From the NCBI GenBank assembly GCA_021596325.1, contig JAKGDA010000015.1, positions 186,001 to 250,000 on the forward strand: a DNA stretch of 64,000 nt. The letters are read 5' to 3'. Origin of the DNA: Parafenestella ontariensis. Its lineage: Eukaryota > Ascomycota > Dothideomycetes > Pleosporales > Cucurbitariaceae. Below are positions 22,892 through 33,573 of the stretch, piece after piece (the first letter of the stretch is position 1; each line of letters begins with the position of its first letter). Position numbers and translations under genes: made by a program. The notes below the pieces were generated by a model. It saw only the letters and a program-made list of their open reading frames with translations, ran no database searches and was not told where the DNA came from.

Positions 22892-23709
22892 ACGGACGTC
22901 TATGGCACTCCCGAGGGTGGGGAGAAGGGAAGCCTACAGGATCACGTGTAGGCTTTGGGAGGAGCGAGCGATGCACCGTCTTGTGATGGCGATGTCTGTC
23001 AACTTTTGCTCGTTATCCTCGCAAGGGTCCAGCCAAGAGGCGCGCTTATCGCGGCTGTTCTTACCATTTACGCGCTTCTGTACCACTCCACACCACACCT
23101 ACGACCTGACACGTGAAAAGGTATGAAAAGCATGTGCAAAAGCATTGACTGTTCGATCATTTTGAGTTTTGAAGCCTGGAATGACCCTAGGTACAAGTGT
23201 GATTCATATATAGACGACCTCAGTTGATGCTACTTGAACCAATAGTTATCATGGCAAACGTCAAGGGACCAGGAACCCAGATCATGGCCCATTTGTTTTT
23301 CCTTGCGAACCAGATGTGCCTGCATAGTCATAGTATATCCTCATTGGGGCGTGGCATGCTATGTCCGCAGCCTGGTGGATATCCGTGGTCCCTGTAGAGT
23401 CGGTACCATGGAAACCATCTTGACGAATGCTCACCAAGTGTTACTTTTTGGCTTTGCACCGTGCTGCCTAGAATAAAAAACTGTGACGCGGATTTCAGAG
23501 ACACAGAAGAGACGATGCGTGGACCCATAAACAGCTTAAAGCTACACTTCTTGAGGAGCTTCAACTTCTGTACGAATCCAAAAATTGACGACGTCTACGT
23601 CGTCGAAAGCATGAAGTGCCCGGATATAGAACAAGCCTGTAAGTAATGCATAACCACCTACTCTTTGCAGAGTTACGAGGCAGTCCAGCCTGCTCTTTGA
23701 ACTCAGCTA
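22892..23709. other. Divergent promoter region, AAA ATPase / MFS transporter
   Basis: 818 bp between two outward-facing genes. No further gene and no clear regulatory motif recognised. Confidence 0.5.
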
Positions 23710-25305
23710 ATGTTCGTAGACCCAGTAAAGCCAGGATACATAGAAAGGGAGAACGGAGTATTGCATCGCATCATGTCGGCCAAATCCGCTAAGCGATCAA
23801 ACAAAAACGATGGAGAAGAAGTAACACGATCACAGCAGTTGAGGATACTGCTATCCACGTCCCTAGTGGCGTTCACAGTGATAGGTAAGTGGGAGATCAA
23901 AAGAAGCTTCGCGAAAGCGGTCCAACTATGTCTGCAAGAAGAGAGAGCACATCTCCAGCTCGTTCAGTAGTCAGCCGCGTAGTACAAGCGCTGACCATGA
24001 TAGGACTCACACAATCCTTTGGCGTATTTCAAGCGCACTACGGGCGTGAAGAAGCCGTGGGGAATGGTGTACTCAGACAAGACGAAATGACGAAGCGAGC
24101 CATGGTCTCAGCTATCGGTTCTTTGGGGAGCGGAGGGCTTGTGGCTGTTTTCGGTATATTCTACTATCCGCATCTACCGCAGATAGGGAGGTGTATTCGG
24201 ATTCTATGCTTTGCCGGCACTACTTGCATTACGGTCGGCCTGGCAGCGGCAGCTGCAAGCCACAGTGTAAGAGGACCCCCTCCTTCGCTGATAGAGTATT
24301 ACTTACTGAAGATAGATCTGGGTTCTCTTTGGGTGTCAGGGCATTCTCGTCGGCCTGGGGTCGGGCATATTGATATACATTCTTTCGCCCATCCTCCCGG
24401 AGTACTTCGCACGGCGAAGCGGACTCGCACAAGGGACCATGTCTGCAGGTATGTGCCATCCCCATAGCATGTGTCGAACGCATAATAACGGGACAGCTGC
24501 TGCTCTAGGAGGAACAACGTTCTCGTTCGTGATAACGAGCCTTCTCGAAAAGATCGGCACAAGAGCGACGCTCGGTACTCTTGCCGCCATCAGTTCCATT
24601 ACTTTGTCAATTGCCAGTGCGTTGGCCCTTCCGCCTCGGAAGTTCGAAAGGCGGAGTACAGAGATGGTGGGCTGGAAGGCCTTCAACCCTTTGTTCACCT
24701 CTCTTGCACTGGTGAACTTCATTCACCCGCTGACATTGGCAATCCCAATGAACTTTGGCCCCGAGTTTGCAGAGTCCTTGGGTATTGGGGTCAAGCAAGC
24801 CTCGTATTTGTTGGCCATCAACAGCGGCGTCGGGATTCCGTCGAGACTCGGTGCTGGGGCTTTAGCGGACGAAATTGGACATCTAAACACGCTGATAATA
24901 GCGACCGCGATATATGCCGTCGCAACATGGGCGCTCTGGCTTCCTTCGGCCCTGACAAACAACCTGGATCTGTTCATCGGCATGAGCGTTTGTCATGGTC
25001 TTATCAGCGGGGTATTCAACACCGTGATGAACTCGATACAGAAAGAGCTATTCGGTGATGAGATGTACTACCCCAAGAACGGTGTTCTGACTTCCATCAG
25101 AGGTGTCGGCTACGTCGTAGGTGTTCCTATCGCTGGTGCACTGGTGACCAGAGTAGCAGACGAGTACCTATGCAGCGGAGACTTTGTAAAAGTAATCACC
25201 TATACGGGAACCTTGTTGACGGTCTCAATTTTGTGTCTTTTGAACGTTCGACGGATAGACGCGAAGCAAGTTGGGTGGAATGGGCCAAGTGAGCGTTCAT
25301 GTTGA
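23710..25305 (+). CDS. MFS transporter, monocarboxylate-porter type
   Basis: Four exons (23710-23884, 24004-24266, 24340-24448, 24497-25305; introns 119, 73 and 48 nt) encode 451 aa. A cytosolic N-terminus precedes TM1, which runs into LTQSFGVFQAHYG, the signature start of fungal MCT-like (MFS family 2.A.1.13) carriers. Twelve hydrophobic segments can be traced, with a long central loop after LALPPRKFERR and a GVGIPSRLGAGALADEIG segment between TM7 and TM8, the usual place for a conserved R and D. Probably moves monocarboxylates or related small molecules across the plasma membrane; riboflavin and others are also known substrates of such proteins. All splice joins restore reading through membrane helices. 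An in-frame ATG at 23773 is an alternative start. C-terminus RIDAKQVGWNG is cytosolic. Confidence 0.83.
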
Positions 25306-26164
25306 CGTGGCAGACGTCTTATTGAGGGAAGATTGTGAATCGAGGTGTTGATTTAGCAGGCCTTTTTGTTATCCTAGTGTCGTATACAAACGCATCGCAA
25401 TCGGTCGTGCCATGCTTCATTGTGACTTCCTCGCGTCCGTGTATCGCTTGGCATCGCTAGAGGGGATCATCCTGACATGGTCGAGATGGCATTGCCGAAG
25501 CATCCCTGGCTTCGGTTCGTGTCCCAGGTATCCCATGCCTTGTGCAACAGCGCGCGGGCGCCTGCATTCTCTGGGGTTTGAGCCGCTAGCCATAGAGTGT
25601 GGAATCTTGTTGTTGGGGACACCGGCGACGACGTCTTCTGTTATCGGTCCCGAAACGGTCAGCAGCAGCTCACCTCATACCACCTCGAGGAGCTGGAACG
25701 TTGAGATGTGATTGTGATGATGCATGGTGACAGGTTTAGCGAAGGCCTGTGAATGGCTGTCGCTGCGTCCAGGTTCCTGAGGCTCCCGGTCTGTGCACCT
25801 TTGATCGACTTTCCGCGTGTTTGACCGCCGAAAACAACAGCGCTGCTGGGTCCATTCACTCTCGGATGCACGTTCTCCTTCACTGCAGGTGCTGCTGAAA
25901 CTGCAGGGATTACTGCCCTTCACTCTCACCGTGCAGACACGCCCTCCTCTCACTCAATTGCTCCTATACTCAGGCTTCATGTCATCGTAACAGCTTCACG
26001 TGGGTCTGGCTTCCCTCTAGCTGCATGAAGCCGCGTGCCAGAGATTCCCTCACCAACCACGCGAATTCCACACACCTGCAGCAACCGCACCTCGTGCCAT
26101 GACGTCGTCCTGAGATGTCTGCTACCCATCGCAAACCTCCACCACGATCAACTTGGAGGAAGCG
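25306..26164. other. Intergenic region between MFS and WD40 genes
   Basis: 859 bp containing the 3' UTR of the transporter and the promoter and 5' UTR of the WD40 gene. Nothing else recognised. Confidence 0.5.
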
Positions 26165-29100
26165 ATGTCGCTTACTCCCTCCAACACCAGGATGATGAGC
26201 CCTGCTATCGGCACGGGTATCAAGCTCAATCCATCACCATCGCCATTCTTCAAACACACCCCGTTGCGCTCACCGGTAAAACCAAGTCGCATCGAAGCAA
26301 ACCTTGCCCTCCGCCAGGTCATTGGAACTACCACAAGCTCTGCCAACGCCTTCGACAGCCTCCCAACGGGCAACTGTTTTGCTTACACAGCTGGCGCCGC
26401 CGCCGTTATCGCTTCTGTCGACGAAGAGCATAATGTCTCACAGCGCTTCTACCGCGCCCGACCGACTACGAATCCATTGAATCCCTCAGCATCCATATAT
26501 GGCGGGCCTTCTACACCCACCCAGAATGAGAGCCGCAACCGAACCGCTGCTTCCCTTCGCGATGCTGGCTTCGGTGGTTCTCCGCTCGCATCTCCAGCAG
26601 CTAATGACTGGCCGGATTCGCCCAGCAGCAGGGCGTGGACAGTAAAAGAAAAGATCAAGGCGGCCACATGTGTCAGCTTCAGTCCCGACGGCAAATTTCT
26701 CGCTGTAGGAGAGGTACGTCGATCACCTGAGAGCTGCACTGAACTTCGCTGACTCAAGACTAGACTGGCTACAAACCACGAGTACTCATCTTCTCCACCT
26801 CACCAGACGCGCCCTCAGATACGCCCCTGACCTCACTCTCAGACCATACCTTTGGAGTAAATTGTGTGGCCTTCAGCCCCGATGCTCGTTATCTAGCAAG
26901 CCTGGGCTCCGTCAACGATGGCTTCTTGTATATCTGGAGCATTAACCCCCGCACGGGTGCTGCTTCGCTGTATGCCAGTAACAAGTGCGTCAGTAACATC
27001 AATCGAATGGCCTGGATGGGCAACAAGTTGATCACTGTTGGCACCCGGCACATCAAGGTCTGGAAATTGGAAGATGCCAACTCTTCGCTGCGCGTCGCAA
27101 AGTCCCGCCAAAGCGACCTATCGTTCCTCTCGAGCTCCACGCATAGGACATTACCAGGCAGAAACTGCATTCTTGAGGGCTTGAAAGATGCAACCTTTAC
27201 CAGCGTCGTTACGGTAGCACCCAACAAAGCGATCGTGACTACAGATAAGGGAGACATTTGCCTCGTGGATGATTCACTGTCGGATCAGCGATTCTCAAAG
27301 TTAATCGACGCTGGATTTGCGGTTAGCGCTATGGCCGTTGATGTCAAAGGGCGCCTCCACCTCGCGGGTAGTCAGGGAGGACTTAAGACGATCAACATCC
27401 GCGAAATTCTTGGGATTTTAACACCTCCACCATCACCTCCTCCGCGAGTCGAGTCCCCGACAGTTTCTGTAACGGATTGCAACCAGGTTGGTGCGATTGG
27501 CTGTCTCACCAACTACATCGTTACCGTGGACTCACGGCGTGCTATTAGCTTATCCCGCATATGCGCCACCGACGATGAAACCATCGTTGGTGACGTTGTG
27601 CACGTCTTGCCTGCGCACGGCGATGCTGTGCTCGGTGTAGACGCTGGACTTTCGCAACCAAACATCCTGAATGCTTCTTACTACACATGGGCTGCAGACG
27701 GGACAATTATATTTTGGAGCCAGGGCACATCCAAAAGCTCGCTCCAAGTGCCACTCGAGCAGATGGAAGGTCTTGACGCCGTTTCAAACGAGTTGAGAAC
27801 TGTACGTGCCTCGGCGGATGGAAGCTTTCTGGTTGCCGGGGACAAATTCGGTGTGTTGAGAATCATCGACTGCAACACGAGTACGAGCATATTCGACTTC
27901 AAGGCACACGCCAGCGAGATCACCAGCATTGCCATGCATGAGGAAGCACAATCCAGCTTCATTGCTTGCGCCGGTCGGGACCGTACTGTACAGGTCTTTA
28001 TACGGACAAATGGTACCTGGGACCTTTTACAAACTCTCGATGAACACGTGGGAGCCGTCACCGGCGTATCGTTCTCTCGGAACGGAACGCGCTTGGTATC
28101 ATCGTCGAGTGATCGAAGCCTCGTGGTGCGCGAGTTAGTCTCTCGTGAAGAGGAGAGCAACACAATTCGTGCGTTCGTGATGTTGCGAGCCATCATGTTG
28201 AAGGCTTCTCCGGTCTCAATGACCTGGGACGTCGACCAAGACCACGCTCTGCTTATATCAACGATCGATCGTCAAGTGCACAAGTATGATACCCAGAGTG
28301 GCCAGTGTCTGAGCAACTTCCGTGCGTGTGACACGGATGGAGGCGATGCCGTTGTTCTGTCCTCGCTGGTCCATATCCCACGCGGTTGGAGCTCTCCCTT
28401 GATAGCTGGAGTATCAAGCACAGACAAGTCGATCCGAGTATACGACGAGAATGGCTCGTTGATTGCGCGAGACTGGGGCCACACTGAAGGTGTCTCGGAC
28501 ATTGCCCTGGTCCAGTCGACCGGCGCTGCGGACGGCGCGTCGATCGAGAAGTCTCTCGTCACAGTCGCAGTAGACGGGACCATGTTCGTCTGGGGTCTGG
28601 CCTTACACTCGCCCAATAGGCATGATCTCTCAAAATCAATGGACCTGCTCGGACCAAGCACACCATCAAACTCCGATCTGCTAGCGAACAAGCCTCCTCT
28701 TCGAAGGGTATTCTCACAATCCGAACTAGCCCGATTCCAGCGCTCTCCTGAGGATGGAGATGCCACGCCGACCGGTAGCAGGTCGCCCAAGCTCCGAAAG
28801 AAACTCTCCAAGTTCACCCTCGCCCAGACCCCCAAGCTCGACCCGTCGCCCATGCCAGGAAGTGCACGTGAGGGCCGAACAGCCGCGTGGCAAGGCCAAG
28901 GTACAATTCGCCGAATCAAGAACCGCTCCCCATCACCGCCCAGCCCTCGCAACGCTCAGGTCGCAAAGAGACGCGCGTCCATGGACGTACGGTCTCGCGC
29001 AAAAGCTCCAGCGAGCGAGTTCGGCACGCTCGGCGCCTCGACCGAGAGCCTCTGCAGAACACTCCGCGCCTACCGCAAACGCCTCGCGAACAGCACCGAA

Positions 29101-29448
29101 ACCATGAACTCGCAGCTCGCCAAGGAAGTCGAGCGAGAACTCGCCGCCACTGCGCGAGCGATTGGCGAGCGCGTCAAGCCGAAAGAATTCGACGAGACGG
29201 TCATGGTTAAGCTGCTTGATCAGTACTCGGAGCGGCTGGTGAATATGCTGGACGAGAAGATTGCTGCTAGCGTGGCTCAGCGGGTGCGCGAGAATAGTGT
29301 GGGCAACTTCTCTGAAGGCGCGGAGTCGCCGGGGTTAGAGCTATCGCAGAGAACAAGACTAGGCAGCGAGACATTGACTAGCCCTACGGAAGAAGTTTCT
29401 GCTGACACCCTCGTCCTAGAGACGACGGAGAAGTTGACCATTGAATAA
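26165..29448 (+). CDS. WD40-repeat scaffold, MABP1/WDR62-like
   Basis: Exons 26165-26713 and 26764-29448 (50-nt intron) encode 1077 aa. Two WD40 propellers are suggested by repeated units such as CVSFSPDGKFLAVGE, CVAFSPDARYLASLG, ITVGTRHIKVWKL, IACAGRDRTVQVF and VTGVSFSRNGTRLVSSSSDR. The order (an N-terminal NCFAYTAGAAAVI strand, a GTRHIKVW repeat, then a stretch ending in TTDKGDICLV) follows metazoan MAPKBP1/WDR62, scaffolds for JNK signalling and spindle poles. A Ser/Pro/Arg-rich tail (about 760-950) has many SP sites and basic clusters, and the last 120 residues are helical and possibly oligomerising (ETMNSQLAKEVEREL). The first ATG is 26165; an upstream TTG frame extension is not a start. 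Orthology is inferred from repeat order; the role in fungi is not known to me. Confidence 0.8.
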
Positions 29449-30291
29449 TGACTCATTCACAATCTGGGAAGAGGTTTCTTAGCATGGCGTTGATACGGTT
29501 GGATAGGGGCAAAGCGCAGGGACTGTACCGTGGAATCTCACGCCAAGTTTTCACGAGAGATGCAGGGACAAACATCACCGGCGTTAGGTGGAGAAACCTG
29601 TAAAGGAATGTTCGGGGGCGTTTTAGGATACCCACTGGGTTGGTTTTTATTCTTGGAAACAGCCGGGCGTTTTGGGCATTGCTAGGAAATCGAAGGGTTC
29701 TTCTCCCTTCTTAATATACCGATCGTTTGGATTTGATCGTAGTCATTACTCGTATTATTCTCTTCGTTGCCTGAGCAGTTCGTAAACATGAGTGCTCCTT
29801 TGTCGAATATATCGTCCATGCTACGTGGGTTGTGTAATATGAGAGTGATCGATGAAGTACGTGGGCACGAGAAACAGCAAGACGGACGTCGTTTGTGTAA
29901 AGAAACGAGATATATAATCCCTTCCATTCCGATCAAATGCTATAAGTATAACAACAGCGAACGAACGAGTTCTATCTTATCCAAGGGGTGAATGAATGGA
30001 TATACAACCTTTCCCAAAACCCTCTTTCCCATCCCAATGCAAAAACAAGGCTTATTCACAGCCACCCAAACCCAACCCAAAACCAACCCAAATCAAAACC
30101 AAAACGCCATACGATGATGCAAAATAGATCTTCCTGCCTATATAGCCAAACAAGAACAAGAAAGAACGCCCGAACCAAGTCTTTTTCCCAAAAGTGACAG
30201 ACTGGTATGTAAATGACCGTAAGGGAGGGTATTTTTCATCATCAACAGACTCAAACCTCAGACTCTCAAACTCACGACAAAAAGGGCTCGC
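29449..30291. other. Convergent 3' region
   Basis: 843 bp between convergent WD40 (+) and ADAM (-) genes. It includes a C/A-rich low-complexity stretch (about 30040-30110, AACCCAA words). No gene seen. Confidence 0.5.
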
Positions 30292-32856
30292 CTACGCATA
30301 CCGCACAGAACTCCTATGCACCAGCGGCGGCGGACTAGGCACATGGCCATGACCATGATGCATATTCGGAGGACCCCACTGGCCACCAGGACTCTGTGGA
30401 CCAGCACCAGGACCAGCACCCGCCCAGCCACCACCACCACCAGAACCGTTATTCTGCATGCCTCTACTCTCAGCCATGAGGGGGTTCCCTGAGCCGGCAG
30501 GACTAATAGGCCCGCGGTTCCTGGGTGCACCGCCGCTGCGGTACGGTGGGGGCGGTGGAGCAGCAGCAGCGTACTTTTTCAGCTTGCTGCGGCGGCGGTA
30601 GGAGCGCCAGCAGCAGCCGACAATGCAGAGGAGGAGTAGGCCGCCCAGTCCGGCGGCGAGGCCGATGACGAGGCCGAGATGCCGGTCGATCCAGTGGGTG
30701 ATTTCTTTGCCGACGGAGCCGCCTTCGCATTGGCCCTGTGGTAGGTCAGTACAGTGTAATGCATAGGAAGGTAATGTCATCGACGGGTGAGAGAGAGGTT
30801 GGTTGAAGGAAGAGAACTTGACCTGACTTACATTGTTGCAGCGTCCAGCGCCGGTACATGGAGTACCGTCGAGGAAATTCTGGTGAAGTCCATAGCAGAC
30901 GTTCTGGCCGAACTCTGGACTCGCGCAGCTGAGCATGCAGTTGCTGTTGTCGCAGGCATACGTGTCGTTGCCTTGGGTGTAGCTGCCCATGACGGTCTTG
31001 CACTGCATGTCTCTTGACGTGCACTGGCCGCTGGCACAGCTGAGTCCGTTACCGCAGCTTGAGCCATCCTCCTTGTTCTGGTCCTCCGGGCAGTATGGGC
31101 TGTTTCCGGTACATGTCTCCTGAGGATCGCATTCGCCGACGCTGGCACGACACACGGTGTTTGCGGTGGCGAACTGGCAGTTCTTGCAGCAGTCTTCGTT
31201 CGAGTCATCGCAGACGGCATTGTTCTTGAAGGTGCACGTGTCGGGATCGCAGCAGCTGTTGTCACCACATCCGGTAGCGCCGCCGCAGTCGCACTGCTCG
31301 TCGCCTTCTACAATACCGTTGCCGCATCTCTGGCCAGTGACGGTGGTGATATCCTTGTTGTTGGTGAGGCAAGACGACTTGACGCTATTGCGTCCTAAAG
31401 CCGAGCAGACGTTTCCAATGGAGCAAGCCGAAAACCGTGTAATACCATCAGCGGTCGACGGGTTCATGATGAAGCCCTCCCCCGCATCGCAGGTGCTAGA
31501 GCTGAGTGGGCAACACTGCTGGGAGTTGACAATGTTCGAGTTCGCGCATTGCTCTGCCGTGCAGTCGTGAACAGCGCCGTAAGTATGGCCAGTTTCGTGC
31601 GCAATGACCTGCCATTCTGTAGCAGTGCGGACGACGACATTGGCGCCAGCAACAATCTCCGCGGAGCTTCCTGAATTGGTCTGTGAACCTGTTGTGCAGG
31701 CTTGACCGAGCCATGCTAGGCCGACAGCAGAAGCCGTGTTGCAAGTCGACAACAGTGTCCAGTGGGAATATTGGTCACTTTGCTGTCCTCTCCATTGCGA
31801 GAACTGGTTCAAGCGGTCCTGGATGGTGATGCTGCTGCTGCAGGCCTGGTTCCACGGCGTAGCTTGCTGTTGCGAGGTCGGACAATCTGGCTCGGTGACA
31901 AGAAGTTGGGCCAGGCCAAGAGAAATGTTGAAGGTGCTCTCGAAGAGCTCTGAGGCGGCGTTGATTTGCTGGATGACGTTGGATTGTGTCTGGTTCTTGT
32001 CCCGGTTGAAGGACTGGACATAAGTGCAGTCGGCAGCCACACCAACGAGGGCGACCTTGCGGGTGCTGGGGCATCCCGCGGTGCTTCCAATCGTCGATAC
32101 CAGATTCACACCCGCACCGTTTCCTCCAGGCTGGCCGTCAATCTGCCGCTTTCCCAAGAGAGATGAGACGGGTGTCGAGAAGAAGCCGTTGTCCCGCGCG
32201 CGCATGCTGGCATAGACGGGGTGGTCCTCGTGCGTATTGAAGGGGAGCTCGTCGGCGGGGCACGCAACGCCTCCTGCTCTCTTCCTCAGTTCCGAGTGCT
32301 CATCCCACTTGCCCATGTCCGAGTCCCTGAAGACGACCATGAACTCCTGCTTGCGCAGGTCAATGTCCGGATCCTCGTCCATGCGCGTCGCCTTGTAGCT
32401 CGACGACAGCTTGACATGGTGGTGGTCGTGCTGGACAGTGAAAGTGCCCTCAAACAGCGGTTCCAGCCCATCCTGCTGGAGCCCTATCCGCGCCCAGCCC
32501 ACATTGTCCCAGCGGTTCCCCCTCTTGATCCATGCTGTGCCCTTGTAGATTTTGTGTTGTAACCGGTCTATCGGCTCGTGCTTCGCTATGCTGCCATCGA
32601 CGTTCAGGTATGATATCCGGCCGCCATCCACAAACAGGTCGTGGTTCGGCTCGAGGCTGAGGCGTATGCGCTGCCCCGAGACGTCAAAGGCAACATCGAA
32701 CGTCGACACGGCGGTGACGCGATGGTTCGGGGTGAGGATGTCGGCATTCTTGGCGAGCGCAATCCTCCTCAGCGGCGCGCGGGCATTTGACGAGGCGGCT
32801 GCGAATGTGGCGAGGGCGACAGTGACAGCGGCAGTCAGGCTCCGCAGGATGCGCAT
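30292..32856 (-). CDS. ADAM-family disintegrin/metalloprotease (reprolysin, M12B)
   Basis: A membrane-anchored zinc endopeptidase. Signal peptide about 1-22; prodomain with dibasic sites (LRKR about residue 196, LLGKR about 240); a catalytic domain with HETGHTYGAVHD (His420, Glu421, His424, His430) and a downstream Met region (GFIMNPS). Then a Cys-rich disintegrin domain (RCGNGIVEGDEQCDCGG), an ADAM Cys-rich/EGF-like part, one membrane segment (about 694-718) and a Pro/Gly-rich cytosolic tail with a poly-Pro run, a likely SH3-type ligand. A gtaagt...ctaccacag intron at 30736-30831 is 96 nt without in-frame stops. Spliced, the protein is 822 aa; retained, it is 854 aa with 32 extra residues just outside the membrane. 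It matches fungal ADM-A/ADM-B proteins. Confidence 0.88.
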   Translation of the reverse strand: MRILRSLTAAVTVALATFAAASSNARAPLRRIALAKNADILTPNHRVTAVSTFDVAFDVSGQRIRLSLEPNHDLFVDGGRISYLNVDGSIAKHEPIDRLQHKIYKGTAWIKRGNRWDNVGWARIGLQQDGLEPLFEGTFTVQHDHHHVKLSSSYKATRMDEDPDIDLRKQEFMVVFRDSDMGKWDEHSELRKRAGGVACPADELPFNTHEDHPVYASMRARDNGFFSTPVSSLLGKRQIDGQPGGNGAGVNLVSTIGSTAGCPSTRKVALVGVAADCTYVQSFNRDKNQTQSNVIQQINAASELFESTFNISLGLAQLLVTEPDCPTSQQQATPWNQACSSSITIQDRLNQFSQWRGQQSDQYSHWTLLSTCNTASAVGLAWLGQACTTGSQTNSGSSAEIVAGANVVVRTATEWQVIAHETGHTYGAVHDCTAEQCANSNIVNSQQCCPLSSSTCDAGEGFIMNPSTADGITRFSACSIGNVCSALGRNSVKSSCLTNNKDITTVTGQRCGNGIVEGDEQCDCGGATGCGDNSCCDPDTCTFKNNAVCDDSNEDCCKNCQFATANTVCRASVGECDPQETCTGNSPYCPEDQNKEDGSSCGNGLSCASGQCTSRDMQCKTVMGSYTQGNDTYACDNSNCMLSCASPEFGQNVCYGLHQNFLDGTPCTGAGRCNNVSQVKFSSFNQPLSHPSMTLPSYALHCTDLPQGQCEGGSVGKEITHWIDRHLGLVIGLAAGLGGLLLLCIVGCCWRSYRRRSKLKKYAAAAPPPPPYRSGGAPRNRGPISPAGSGNPLMAESRGMQNNGSGGGGGWAGAGPGAGPQSPGGQWGPPNMHHGHGHVPSPPPLVHRSSVRYA

Positions 32857-33573
32857 TATACGTGTGGCGAGCCTCTCCGTTCAGGGAGATGTGGCCGGGG
32901 AGGAAGATGTTGGAAAGAAAGCGAAAAACTACAACAACGCAGCGAACGACATCGGTCGGCTAAGGGTACGTAGATACAGAATGCGCTAATAGAGGCAAAG
33001 AGACGATACAAAGCAAAGAGATGGTGACCGACAATGGAGAGTCGTAATCGCTGCACAGCCCTGCCAGCCATCAACCTTGGCGCCCGGCTGGCGGAAGACG
33101 GGGGCCTGGGCGCGACACGGATGAAACTTTGCTGCCACAGACAAGCCTCCCCTGCACTTGGGCACCCTATGCATCGCGACAAACTGCTATATACGCCGTG
33201 AAGGGACCAGTCGTCCTGCTTCTGGTCGCATGTCGCACGTCGCACCCACGCAGGAACTCAAGAACTCAGGGCCTGTACGCCAGCCACATGGAACATCAAC
33301 TCGTCAATTGTGAAATATGGCTACTAAACATAGCTGCGCCTGCAAACTATCCATACACTGCCGCGCTGATGCGCGCACACTGACTGCGTCTCACTCCCAA
33401 AGCCGCTGCTGTTCGGCGCCTGTCATCTTCCAGAGTAACAAAGCCCTTCAGCCGCCTGGTTAAGAGCTTCGCCCGCATACCTCGGCCTGCACACCGCCGA
33501 GTAGTGCCCTGTTGTCATCTCAACCACCTACCCCACACAACAACCTATCGTCGTCCATGGCTTAAGTGGAGAA
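32857..33573. other. Spacer between ADAM and acetyl-CoA synthetase genes
   Basis: 717 bp with the ADAM promoter and the 3' UTR of the synthetase gene (both minus). Nothing else recognised. Confidence 0.5.

Noticed and set aside
28272..28952. Minus-strand 226-codon frame
   Set aside because: Shadow of the WD40 gene, no domain.
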